The position numbers were made by a program, and so were the translations under genes. DNA of 64,000 bases. Origin: an uncultured Tenacibaculum sp. Its GTDB lineage: Bacteria > Bacteroidota > Bacteroidia > Flavobacteriales > Flavobacteriaceae. Positions 52,891 to 61,009 of the stretch are shown here, one piece after another (within the stretch, counting starts at the first letter, position 1; each line of letters starts with the position of its first letter). The stretch lies in the NCBI RefSeq assembly GCF_947495995.1, contig NZ_CANMAX010000002.1, forward strand, positions 372,001 to 436,000. The letters are read 5' to 3'. Below the pieces are notes generated by a model. That model made no database searches. It worked only from the letters and a program-made list of their open reading frames with translations, and was not told the origin of the DNA.

Positions 52891-52921
52891 TTTGTGGTAT
52901 ACGGGGAACAAATTACATTTG
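52891..52921 (+). promoter_or_regulatory. Promoter of the TonB receptor gene
   Basis: TTTG (52891-52894), 19 bases, and TACATTTG (52914-52921) form one of the best Bacteroidota promoters in the window, 38 bases before the start codon. Confidence 0.8.
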
Positions 52922-52933
52922 CTGCAAATTTAA

Positions 52934-52952
52934 TATTTAATCAGTCTAAATA
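52934..52952. promoter_or_regulatory. Palindrome in the TonB-receptor leader
   Basis: TATTTA-N7-TAAATA is a perfect six-base inverted repeat just after the presumed transcript start and eight bases before the ATG. A bound repressor would block transcription or translation. The right part recurs before the siderophore operon. Confidence 0.5.
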
Positions 52953-52959
52953 AAAATAA

Positions 52960-55350
52960 ATGAAAAAAATTATACTTTTTTCTCTACTTTGTTTACATAG
53001 TCTAGTAATACAGGCGCAGGTAAGTGGAAAAGTAGTAGATAACAACAATGTTACATTACCGGGGGTTAGCATTGTAATAAAGGAAACAGTAAAACAATTT
53101 GAAACTGATATAGACGGGAAATTTTCATTTGAAGCAGCTAAAAATGATGTTCTTGTATTTTCTTATTTAGGTTTTAAAACAAAGACAATTAAGGTTGCTG
53201 ATTTAGCAAAAAACACTACTGTAGTTCTGTATGAAGGGAACGAACTATTAAAAGAAGTTACGATTACTAATCAAAAGAATAAATTTTCTAGAAAGAAAAC
53301 TGCTTATGTAGCCAAACTACCTCTTAAAAACATAGAAAATTCTCAGGTTTACAGTACTATTACAGATGAATTATTAGTTTCTCAAAACGTTAATAATTTT
53401 GAAGATGCTTTAAAAAATGCCGTTGGTGTAGATAAATTATGGCAATCTACTGGTAGGCCGGGAGATGGAGCTGGATATTATTCTATCCGTGGTTTTGCTA
53501 CACAACCACAATTAGTAAATGGAATGCCAGGTATTACAAATGGTTTTATAAATCCGTTTAATGTTGAACGTGTTGAAGTTATCAAAGGCCCATCCGCTAC
53601 TTTATTTGGAAGTACAGTTACTTCTTACGGAGGTTTAATAAACATCGTGACTAAAAAACCATACAAAGGTACTGGTGGAACAATATCTGTTGGTGGTGGA
53701 TCTTTCGGATTTAAAAAGTTAGCTCTAGATTTAAATACTACAGATAGTAGTGAAAAGTTCTCTATTCGATTTAACGCTGGTTTTCAATCAGAAGATAGTT
53801 TTCAAGATGCAGGTTTAAGAGAATCTGTATTTATGGCACCAGCAATTTCTTATCAAGTAAATGATAGATTAACTATAAATCTTAATTACGAAGTGTCTGG
53901 AAACAAGCAAACTAACCCTGTTTTCTTGTTTTTAAATAGATTAGGACCTTTAGCTTTTAATAATTTAGAAAGCTTAAATTATGACCCTAATTTATCTTTT
54001 ACTGACAATAGTTTACAAATAAGTAACCCTACTCAAAATTTTAGAGGAGAAGTTGCTTATAAAATTACAGATAATTGGTCTTCACAAACTATTATTTCTG
54101 GAAGTAGTGCAGAGTCTAAAGGATATTATACATTCATAAACAATATTTTTGCAAATCCTTTAGATCCAACTCAACCAAATCCATTTTTAGCAACTGTAGG
54201 TCAAAGAAGTGATGCTGAAACAAATTCGTTTGATATCCAACAGAATTTTACAGGAGATTTTAAATTAGGTACTATTCGTAATAGAGTATTAGTTGGAGTA
54301 GATTATTTAGAAACTCAGAATATAGATCGTAGTTCTGACTTTAGATTACTTAATGTAATTACACCACAAGGACAGTTAATTCAAGGATTGCCAACGAATA
54401 GAAATAATCTAGATTTAGCTTTAATTGGAGCTGCTAATGCTAATACAAATGCAAATCAAAATGTTTTTAGTGCTTATGTTTCTGATGTAATCAACATTTT
54501 ACCTGAACTTTCTGTTATGGCTGGAGTAAGATATGATAGATTTGATTATAAAGGTGATAAAAATACTGATACAGATGATGCTACAGCTTATACAAAGTCT
54601 ACATTTTCACCAAAAGTAGGTGTGGTTTATCAACCAATTCTAAATAAGGTTTCAGTATTCGCTAATTATCAAAACGGATTCAATTATGTAAATCCGGTTC
54701 TTGCTAATTCTATTCCAGGAGATTTAACATCTCCATTAGTATTACGTTCTTTCGACTTAGAAAATGCAGATCAGTTTGAAGGAGGTGTGAAAGCAAACTT
54801 ATTTAACAATAAATTAGAAACTACAGTGAGTTACTACAATATCACTGTAGATAATAAAATTATTGGTTTTGGAGCTACACAACAACAAGATGGAAAAGTA
54901 AAAAGTCAGGGGATTGAATTAGATTTTAACGCATATCCTGTTGATGGTTTAAACCTTAGAGGAGGATTTGCTTATAATGATTCTGAAATCGTAGAATCAG
55001 CTTCTAATCCTTTATTAATTGGTCAAAGATTTGGTGAAGCAGGAGCAGAATTTACATATAACTTTTGGGCTGATTATAGATTTCAAGAAGGGAAAATTAA
55101 AAACTTAGGAATTACTGCTGGTTTTAACGGATCTAGTGATTATAATACTATGGAAGGCTATCCAAATGTAGGTGAATTTATATTACCAGCATACGCAATA
55201 TTTAATACCGGTTTGTATTACGATCATGCGAAGTTTAGAGTAAGTTTTAATGTAAATAACCTAACTAACGAAGTTTATTATAAAGGATGGAGTACACTTA
55301 CTCCACAGCAACCAAGAGCGTATTTTGGAGCATTAACCTATAAATTTTAA
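52960..55350 (+). CDS. TonB-dependent siderophore receptor
   Basis: The 796-residue outer-membrane receptor has a signal peptide (1-19, SLVIQAQ), a carboxypeptidase-regulatory-like domain (about 20-95, SGKVVDNNNVTLPGVSIVIK), a plug domain (about 130-235: NNFEDALKNAVGVDK, GDGAGYYSIRGFATQPQLVN and VERVEVIKGPSATLFG), and a 22-strand-type barrel ending in YFGALTYKF. The KGPSATLFGS and plug features are those of siderophore receptors rather than SusC proteins, and no SusD follows. It most likely takes up the ferric form of the siderophore made by the adjacent operon. Confidence 0.93.
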   Translation: MKKIILFSLLCLHSLVIQAQVSGKVVDNNNVTLPGVSIVIKETVKQFETDIDGKFSFEAAKNDVLVFSYLGFKTKTIKVADLAKNTTVVLYEGNELLKEVTITNQKNKFSRKKTAYVAKLPLKNIENSQVYSTITDELLVSQNVNNFEDALKNAVGVDKLWQSTGRPGDGAGYYSIRGFATQPQLVNGMPGITNGFINPFNVERVEVIKGPSATLFGSTVTSYGGLINIVTKKPYKGTGGTISVGGGSFGFKKLALDLNTTDSSEKFSIRFNAGFQSEDSFQDAGLRESVFMAPAISYQVNDRLTINLNYEVSGNKQTNPVFLFLNRLGPLAFNNLESLNYDPNLSFTDNSLQISNPTQNFRGEVAYKITDNWSSQTIISGSSAESKGYYTFINNIFANPLDPTQPNPFLATVGQRSDAETNSFDIQQNFTGDFKLGTIRNRVLVGVDYLETQNIDRSSDFRLLNVITPQGQLIQGLPTNRNNLDLALIGAANANTNANQNVFSAYVSDVINILPELSVMAGVRYDRFDYKGDKNTDTDDATAYTKSTFSPKVGVVYQPILNKVSVFANYQNGFNYVNPVLANSIPGDLTSPLVLRSFDLENADQFEGGVKANLFNNKLETTVSYYNITVDNKIIGFGATQQQDGKVKSQGIELDFNAYPVDGLNLRGGFAYNDSEIVESASNPLLIGQRFGEAGAEFTYNFWADYRFQEGKIKNLGITAGFNGSSDYNTMEGYPNVGEFILPAYAIFNTGLYYDHAKFRVSFNVNNLTNEVYYKGWSTLTPQQPRAYFGALTYKF

Positions 55351-55382
55351 TCTTAAGTAATTTGAACTATAACTAAGATAGC

Positions 55383-55413
55383 AAAACTCTAAACTTTTAT
55401 GGTTTAGAGTTTT
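55383..55413. terminator. Hairpin after the receptor gene
   Basis: AAAACTCTAAAC pairs perfectly with GTTTAGAGTTTT. The T run is part of the stem, so termination may be partial and allow read-through into the three downstream membrane genes. Confidence 0.65.
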
Positions 55414-55430
55414 GTACTTAATTAAAAATC

Positions 55431-55772
55431 ATGATAAGTATTTTATTCTCTCTTATTCTATTAGGTAGTTTTTTAAGTTACAGTACTTCTACTAAAGTTA
55501 ATTTATCAGAAAATTCTGCTTTGGACGTACGTTTAAACAACGCATTTAAATTTAAGAATCAATTAGGATGGATGATAGTTTTTATTAGCATTCTTAGTTT
55601 TACGTTAATTCTTGGATTTACTTCAGGTATTTTGATAGGTCTTTTTATCTATGCTATTTCCATCAGTTTACTAGTTTGTATTTATCCTTTACACATAGTG
55701 AAAACTAAAATTGTTGTTCTATTCATTTTTATATCAATCATCTCTGAATTTATTTTAAACTATGCCAGCTAA
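55431..55772 (+). CDS. DUF3325-like small membrane protein
   Basis: The 113-residue protein has three to four hydrophobic helices (MISILFSLILLGSFLSYS; WMIVFISILSFTLILGF; ILIGLFIYAISISLLV; VVLFIFISIISEFIL). In position and size it matches the DUF3325 proteins that accompany PepSY transmembrane proteins and TonB receptors in siderophore loci; sequence resemblance is weak. Its end overlaps the next gene by 11 bases, so it belongs to the receptor/PepSY operon. Confidence 0.6.
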   Translation: MISILFSLILLGSFLSYSTSTKVNLSENSALDVRLNNAFKFKNQLGWMIVFISILSFTLILGFTSGILIGLFIYAISISLLVCIYPLHIVKTKIVVLFIFISIISEFILNYAS

Positions 55773-56064
55773 TAGAAAGTATTTAACAGTATCACCATGG
55801 CATAAAGCTTCAAAACTTATAGCCGGAATTCTTGGAGGTTATTGTATATCTGCACTTTTCCATATGATTATAGCTTTAGTTTTTCCTTTTCACAAAGAAA
55901 TTCTAATCACTTCAATATTTACCATGTTTATCGTTTGGGGAGCTTTATTAATTATTCCTTTTTTATTTAAAAACGGATTCAAAGCGCTTTTAATTTATGT
56001 GGTTATTATAGTTATCCTTTTTGTAGTATACACGTCTGTCAATAAAGAAAATCCTTTTATATAA
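55762..56064 (+). CDS. DUF3649-like small membrane protein
   Basis: The 100-residue protein has three helices and an opening (SPWHKASKLIAGILGGYCIS) that resembles DUF3649 iron-uptake-associated proteins, in which an A-x-x-G-G-Y motif begins the first helix. It overlaps both neighbours (11 bases upstream, and TAATG with the PepSY gene downstream), so it is translated together with them. Probably a partner of the PepSY protein in ferric-siderophore reduction; this is inferred from context. Confidence 0.62.
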   Translation: MPANRKYLTVSPWHKASKLIAGILGGYCISALFHMIIALVFPFHKEILITSIFTMFIVWGALLIIPFLFKNGFKALLIYVVIIVILFVVYTSVNKENPFI

Positions 56065-58130
56065 TGAATAAGAGAATTTATAATGTGTTTTTTCATACAC
56101 ACACCGTAAGTGGAATTGTAATAAGTGTTGCGCTATACATTATTTTCTTTGCTGGTGCATTTGCTTTATTTAAAGATGAAATTGAAGTTTGGGAAGAAGG
56201 GAAAAGTATTACACATACCGAAAGAAAAAATATTGATTACGATAAACTATTTGCTACCATAGATGAGGATTATGATCTTAAAGGAAGAGATTTACAAATC
56301 AATTTAGGTAAACATAAAGACAAAATTTATGTATCAGTAAGTCCAAGTCAAGATACTATTTCAAATAAAAAAGCAGCAGAAAGTCAATATTTTTCTATTG
56401 ATATTCATACTGAAAAGCGAAAAGAATATCATGAATATTATGGAGTAGGAGAGTTTTTATATCGACTACATTTCTTTCATCAAATCCCAACAATTGGAAT
56501 TTATTTAGCTGGATTTGTAGCGTTATTCTTTTTGTTTGCAATTGTTACTGGAGTAATAGTTCACTGGAAAAAAATAGTATCTAATTTCTATAGTTTCAAT
56601 CCTAAAATTGCTTTAAAAAGAGTTTGGACAGATGCGCATACAGCTTTAGGTGTAATTGGATTACCTTTTCAATTTATTTTTGCGGTAACAGGAGCTTATT
56701 TTTGCTTGTCTATACTTGTTTTAATACCTGCTAACTTTCTGTATAATGGAGATCAAACTAAATTATTAGAAGATATTCGTCCTGAGCGAAAAACCTATAT
56801 ATGGGAAGGAAAAACTGCTTCGGAATTGCCAAGTTTCAATGAGTTTATTCAAAAATCTGATGCAATTTGGGAAGATTTTCATTTTACTTCAGCTTTTATA
56901 AGAAATTATGAAGGAAGTAATATGCGATATGTTCTTCAAGGAGAATTACATGATAAAGATAGGTTTGTTGGAATTGGAAGAACGATTTATAATCAAGAAA
57001 CTGGAGCAATAGAAATTGCTAAAAATCCTGAAAAGTTAAACTACGTTGAAGATGTTCAGCTTACTTTGGGAAGATTACATTTTGGAAGTTTTGGAGGCCT
57101 TTTAATTAAAACCATATACTTTATTCTTGCGCTAATTACTTGTTTTGTAATTATTTCTGGAGTGTTAATTTGGGTAGAAGCTCGAAATAAAAAGAGTATG
57201 ACAATTCAACAGCGATTGTATACAGCAAAAGTCGGGCATACATATCTTGCTATATGTTTATCAATGCTTCCTGTAACTGCACTTTCTTTCTTATTTATCA
57301 AAATATTCGGACAAAACTTTGCAAACTTGCAAACTGCAATTTATGCATACTATTTTATACTTTGGTTTGTTGCAATTCTATATTTAAAACTAAAGAAAGA
57401 CAACTATAAAGTAAATAAAATTAGCTTATTACTTGGTGGAATTTTTGGTTTATTAATCCCTATTGCCAATGGAATTGTATCAGGTCAATGGATATTGAAT
57501 TCATTTATTAACAATCAAAAAGACTTTTTCATTATCGATTTCTTATGGCTTTGTATTGGTAGCATAAGTTTATTGATGTATTCAAGAATATCAGAAAAAG
57601 TAAAATCACAAAGTGTTTTTACGAAGCACCCAATCGATTATAAAAAGGCTAAAAAAGAGTTAGAAGAACAATATAAATTAGAACAACAATCAGAAAAATC
57701 AAAAGACAAAAACTTTATACCTATGAGAACAAAAATTATAATGTTATGGATATTCTTAGTAATAGGATTTATTATTCATCATGTTTATGGAATTGCAGAT
57801 GTATATTTTAAAGAATCTTTATTGTTAGAAGGAGCAAATGGTGAAACACCAGGATGGGCACATCAATGGAGAATACTTTTAGAAGGAATTGCCTTTGTTT
57901 TTGCTGTATTAACAGTACAAATTTCGAAGCAATGGTTTAAATGGACTTCATTAATTTGGGCTATAATTCTGGGACTTTTTAATATTTATCATTTCATTAC
58001 AGCAGTGATTTATGATTTTACTAACGTATCAGAAATTTTAGTTTTATTCCTAATGGTAATAACAAGTATGTTTTTAATTAAGGAGTTAATAGACTGGAAG
58101 TCTGTCATTAACTCAACTACTAAAGAGTAA
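56064..58130 (+). CDS. PepSY transmembrane protein, likely ferrisiderophore reductase
   Basis: This 688-residue inner-membrane protein has the PepSY-TM layout: a first helix with HTHTVSGIVISVALYI, a periplasmic domain, helix 2 (AGFVALFFLFAIVTGVIVHW) followed by the conserved K-K-I segment, DAHTALGVIGLPFQFIFAVTG, and helix 4 (ITCFVIISGVLIWVEA). A C-terminal extension adds about eight more helices, longer than typical 400-500-residue members. Relatives (PiuB/FegB/FoxB-like) reduce ferric siderophores at the inner membrane. Histidines near helix ends could bind heme. Its placement behind the receptor supports iron release from the siderophore. Confidence 0.85.
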   Translation: MNKRIYNVFFHTHTVSGIVISVALYIIFFAGAFALFKDEIEVWEEGKSITHTERKNIDYDKLFATIDEDYDLKGRDLQINLGKHKDKIYVSVSPSQDTISNKKAAESQYFSIDIHTEKRKEYHEYYGVGEFLYRLHFFHQIPTIGIYLAGFVALFFLFAIVTGVIVHWKKIVSNFYSFNPKIALKRVWTDAHTALGVIGLPFQFIFAVTGAYFCLSILVLIPANFLYNGDQTKLLEDIRPERKTYIWEGKTASELPSFNEFIQKSDAIWEDFHFTSAFIRNYEGSNMRYVLQGELHDKDRFVGIGRTIYNQETGAIEIAKNPEKLNYVEDVQLTLGRLHFGSFGGLLIKTIYFILALITCFVIISGVLIWVEARNKKSMTIQQRLYTAKVGHTYLAICLSMLPVTALSFLFIKIFGQNFANLQTAIYAYYFILWFVAILYLKLKKDNYKVNKISLLLGGIFGLLIPIANGIVSGQWILNSFINNQKDFFIIDFLWLCIGSISLLMYSRISEKVKSQSVFTKHPIDYKKAKKELEEQYKLEQQSEKSKDKNFIPMRTKIIMLWIFLVIGFIIHHVYGIADVYFKESLLLEGANGETPGWAHQWRILLEGIAFVFAVLTVQISKQWFKWTSLIWAIILGLFNIYHFITAVIYDFTNVSEILVLFLMVITSMFLIKELIDWKSVINSTTKE

Positions 58131-58163
58131 AAAGCTCAATTTAGATTAAATAAAAAATAATGC

Positions 58164-58290
58164 TATATTTGCTTTAGGTTTAATCAGCTTATACACTAAT
58201 ACGATGTTTCGGGGGAAACGTTCCTAGTGCTGGATGAAAACCTAATGGGGGCCTTCTGTTAAGAAGGCTCTGTGTGTTTTATAGTCAAGT
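58164..58290 (+). ncRNA. Candidate small transcript with CGGGGG motif, element A
   Basis: A perfect -7 element TATATTTG (58164-58171) with TTAG 19 bases upstream is followed by no convincing gene. The transcript would contain TTTCGGGGGAAACG, a TGGATGAAAACCTAATGGGGG segment and a GCCTTCT/AGAAGGC hairpin with a T-rich tail. Element B at 60368 has the same order. It may be a small RNA or a regulatory leader of the gene at 58421. Confidence 0.35.
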
Positions 58291-58420
58291 AATATCACAT
58301 GTTTAGCTTCTAAATTAGCAACAATTTCAAAATATTTATTATTCAAAATGTGACCAAATACTTTAATTGATGTCTAAATCAATTGAAGAAATAGTTGTAA
58401 AACTTTATAAAAAGAAAATC

Positions 58421-59041
58421 ATGAAAATAAATATTTTAAAACCAGTTCTTACATTAATTTTTGCTGCAGTAACAATATCAGTTAGCGGTCAAAATCAATT
58501 AGAAAAGTTAGAAGCTTATTATTTTGGATTCAAAAAAAATGGCTATAATTTTTCTTACATCGAAGAAGCTACAGGAGAAAAAGAGTTAATTACGTTTAAT
58601 GAAATTGCGCCAGAAATTCTAGAAGAGTTTGATTTAAAACAAGAATTCTTTGAGGGTGTGAATTTTGAAATAACTTATTCTATCAATAAAGTAGGAAATG
58701 AATATAACTACACTGTTGTTAAATTAAAGGAAATAAAAGAAACTAGTAAAGAAGTAATCTCTGAAATTCAAGAAACAGAATCTAAACCTATTAAAGATAA
58801 ATTAGAAGCACATTATGTCGGCTATAAAGAAGGTGTCTATAGATTTTCATTTTTTGAAGAAGCAACAGGAACAAAAGAACTTATTAATTTTCAAGCTGTA
58901 GAAATAGAAATTTTAGAAGAATATGATTTAAAGAAAGAATTTTTTGAAGGAGTTTACTTTAAAGTTTTCTATACTATGAGTAAACAATCTGACGGAAAAT
59001 ACTTGTATAGAATAACTAATTTAAAAGAGATTAAAGAGTAA
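58421..59041 (+). CDS. Secreted protein made of two repeats
   Basis: The ATG at 58421 gives a Sec signal peptide (1-24, TLIFAAVTISVSGQ) and a 206-residue protein; a Met 18 codons upstream gives a charged extension and is less likely. The mature part consists of two copies of an 80-residue unit. Compare LEAYYFGFKKNGYNFSY with LEAHYVGYKEGVYRFSF, EEATGEKELITF with EEATGTKELINF, and EEFDLKQEFFEGVNFEI with EEYDLKKEFFEGVYFKV; both end KLKEIKE or NLKEIKE. The linker is acidic. I do not recognise the family. It lies behind the element A transcript and has its own terminator. Confidence 0.8.
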   Translation: MKINILKPVLTLIFAAVTISVSGQNQLEKLEAYYFGFKKNGYNFSYIEEATGEKELITFNEIAPEILEEFDLKQEFFEGVNFEITYSINKVGNEYNYTVVKLKEIKETSKEVISEIQETESKPIKDKLEAHYVGYKEGVYRFSFFEEATGTKELINFQAVEIEILEEYDLKKEFFEGVYFKVFYTMSKQSDGKYLYRITNLKEIKE

Positions 59042-59063
59042 AATCATTTGAAATTAGCATACT

Positions 59064-59103
59064 AAAAATCTTCACATTATAATATTTGTGAAGATTTTTT
59101 TAT
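59064..59103 (+). terminator. Rho-independent terminator
   Basis: AAAAATCTTCACA pairs with TGTGAAGATTTTT, followed by further T residues. Confidence 0.92.
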
Positions 59104-59152
59104 TTCCTTTTATAATTAGATGTAGTATTTTCGTGTAAACCGAATTATTTCT

Positions 59153-60280
59153 ATGTCTAAATTACCAAACGTTAGTGCTAGTATTTTTTCTGTAATGTCT
59201 CAATTAGCTAATGAAAATAATGCTATTAATTTGTCACAAGGATTTCCAAACTTTCCTGTCGATAAACGATTATTAGAAATTTCTGAACGATTATTAAGTG
59301 AAAATATCCATCAGTACACACCAATGGTTGGATTACCTTCTTTACTTGAAAAAATTGCTTTATTAACTCAAAACAGATACGCAAGAACTATAAATACAAA
59401 AGAAGAATTACTTGTAACAACTGGTGCTACACAAGGAATTTATACAGCTATTAATACGATTGTTAATCAAGGAGATGAAGTTATAATTTTAGATCCAAGT
59501 TACGATAGTTATGAACCTTCGGTTTTAGTAGCAGGAGGGAAGCCAATTCGAATTTCACTAAACGGCGATTATTCTCCTGATTTTAATCGTATTGAAGCAG
59601 CAATTACACCAAAAACAAAACTAATTATTGTTAATAATCCACACAACCCAACGGGTAAAATATGGTCTAACAGTGATTTTGAAAGCTTAGAAACTATTCT
59701 TGAAAAACATACCCAAGTACTTTTATTAAGTGATGAAGTATATGAATACATATCGTTTAAGCATGCTCATATTTCAGTAAATACAAGACCTAAATTAAGA
59801 GATAAAGCTATTATTGCTTCATCTTTTGGAAAATCATTACACGTAACAGGTTGGAAAGTTGGATACTTAATTGCACCAAAAACTATAATGAATGAAATTA
59901 AAAAAGTACATCAATTTTTAGTTTTCAGTGTAAACAGTATTGCTCAACATGTAATTTCAGAATATTTAGATGTAGTAGATTTCGACAAAGTTTCAGAAAT
60001 GTATGCTCGTAAGCGAACATTATTTCAAGATATATTAAAAGATAGCAAATTTGAAGTTTTACCTTCTGAAGGAACCTATTTTCAAATTGTAAATTACAAA
60101 GAAATTAGTACCAAAAACGACATTGATTTTGCAAAAGAATTAACCATAAAACATGGAGTAGCAGCTATACCAATTTCTGTATTTTATAAAGATGCTACCG
60201 ATAAACATATGCTTAGATTTTGCTTTGCTAAAACTGATGAAACTTTAATCGCTGCAGGTAATAAACTTAAAACAATCTAA
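59153..60280 (+). CDS. Class I aminotransferase, methionine/kynurenine type
   Basis: The 375-residue PLP aminotransferase (fold type I) has INLSQGFPNFPVDKRLLE at the N-terminus, VTTGATQGIYTAINTIV, the N-P-H-N-P-T-G motif (NNPHNPTGKIW), SDEVYEYISF, the PLP-lysine K227 in SSFGKSLHVTGWKVGYL, and the substrate-carboxylate arginine in MLRFCFAKTD. Its layout matches the YbdL/kynurenine aminotransferase group, which acts on methionine and aromatic amino acids. It has its own promoter region and no operon partner. Substrate preference is inferred. Confidence 0.85.
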   Translation: MSKLPNVSASIFSVMSQLANENNAINLSQGFPNFPVDKRLLEISERLLSENIHQYTPMVGLPSLLEKIALLTQNRYARTINTKEELLVTTGATQGIYTAINTIVNQGDEVIILDPSYDSYEPSVLVAGGKPIRISLNGDYSPDFNRIEAAITPKTKLIIVNNPHNPTGKIWSNSDFESLETILEKHTQVLLLSDEVYEYISFKHAHISVNTRPKLRDKAIIASSFGKSLHVTGWKVGYLIAPKTIMNEIKKVHQFLVFSVNSIAQHVISEYLDVVDFDKVSEMYARKRTLFQDILKDSKFEVLPSEGTYFQIVNYKEISTKNDIDFAKELTIKHGVAAIPISVFYKDATDKHMLRFCFAKTDETLIAAGNKLKTI

Positions 60281-60401
60281 TTGCGTTTTAGTTTAAATTA
60301 CTAAACAACATAAGTTTACCTTATTTTACTATAAAATTAATTTATATCAGTTATAATATTTTTTTATTACATTTGTAATGTTAAGAAAGTAAGGGTATTA
60401 T

Positions 60402-60455
60402 ATGAAAAATACATTATACTTTATCGGGGGGTATTTTTCAATAAACCTAAATTAA
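60402..60455 (+). CDS. Possible 17-residue peptide
   Basis: An ATG-led frame (MKNTLYFIGGYFSINLN) fills most of element B and ends directly at the terminator stem. The centre is encoded by the CGGGGG motif. There is no coding evidence beyond the open frame and position, so it may be chance. Confidence 0.2.
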   Translation: MKNTLYFIGGYFSINLN

Positions 60456-60479
60456 AGCCTGGTTTTCAGGCTTTTTTTA
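60454..60479 (+). terminator. Rho-independent terminator of element B
   Basis: AAAGCCTG pairs with CAGGCTTT around GTTTT, followed by a T tract. Confidence 0.88.
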
Positions 60480-60568
60480 TTTTACAACCTTTTTACTTCA
60501 TCTTTTAGTAGTAGTTTCACAAGAAATTACCGTACTAATACATTGTTATTCTTAGAGTTATAAAGATC

Positions 60569-60584
60569 TGTAACTAATGTTACA
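60569..60584. promoter_or_regulatory. Palindrome resembling a Crp/Fnr operator
   Basis: TGTAAC-TAAT-GTTACA is a perfect six-base inverted repeat with a four-base centre, 33 bases upstream of an operon containing a Crp/Fnr regulator. The size fits the dimeric sites of that family; autoregulation is inferred. Confidence 0.55.
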
Positions 60585-60616
60585 AAAATAGATTTTTTTC
60601 GAATGTATTTTTGAGT

Positions 60617-61009
60617 ATGAGAGCATTCAAACTCCTTAAAAAAGGATCAAAATTATATAGTATTGTAAATCATAAATGTCCAAGATGTCACGAAGGTGAT
60701 TTTTTTACACATAAATTAAACTTCAATCCGAAAAAGGTAATCAAGCAGAACGAAACATGCAGCCATTGTAATCTTAAGTACGCTATAGAACCATCTTTCT
60801 TTTTTGGTGCTATGTATGTTAGTTACGCTATAAATGTTGCAATTATTGTAACTACATTTATTATTTGCAAGGTGTTTTTAGATGTAACAATAATACAAAG
60901 CTTTATAGCTATAATTATCACAGCTGCTATTCTAACACCATTAACACTTCGTTTATCTAGAATAATATGGATAAACATTTTTGTAAATTATGAGAAAAAA
61001 ATAAAATGA
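60617..61009 (+). CDS. DUF983-family protein
   Basis: The ATG at 60617 is used; an in-frame TTG two codons upstream is less likely. The 130-residue protein has two zinc-finger-like pairs at the N-terminus, HKCPRCHEGDFF (about 19-30) and ETCSHCNLKY, followed by two transmembrane helices (SYAINVAIIVTTFIICKVF; FIAIIITAAILTPLTL). This is the layout of DUF983, often found near cytochrome-oxidase or redox genes, function unknown. It overlaps the Crp/Fnr gene by four bases (ATGA), so they are translated together. Confidence 0.82.
   Translation: MRAFKLLKKGSKLYSIVNHKCPRCHEGDFFTHKLNFNPKKVIKQNETCSHCNLKYAIEPSFFFGAMYVSYAINVAIIVTTFIICKVFLDVTIIQSFIAIIITAAILTPLTLRLSRIIWINIFVNYEKKIK

Larger units (their letters stand above)
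60368..60479 (+). ncRNA. Candidate small transcript with CGGGGG motif, element B
   Basis: A perfect -7 element TACATTTG (60368-60375), a TTTATCGGGGGG segment, AAACCTAA and a GCCTG/CAGGC terminator hairpin with a long T tract together define a transcript of about 100 bases. The order promoter, CGGGGG, AACCTAA, GCCT hairpin matches element A at 58164. It is either a small RNA or the mRNA of a tiny peptide. Confidence 0.4.
60281..60616. other. Intergenic region with small transcript and operator
   Basis: No conventional gene fits. The stretch holds element B (promoter, 17-codon frame and terminator, 60368-60479), a TGTAAC-N4-GTTACA palindrome (60569-60584), and a TATTTTTG (60606-60613) too close to the next start to be its promoter. 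Confidence 0.6.

Noticed and set aside
58201..58227. Seven-codon frame starting at the ATG inside element A
   Set aside because: It is too short to judge and the downstream region does not support coding; treated as possible RNA instead.
60606..60613. TATTTTTG as promoter of the DUF983 gene
   Set aside because: Transcription would start at or after the ATG at 60617; a promoter farther upstream near the palindrome is needed.
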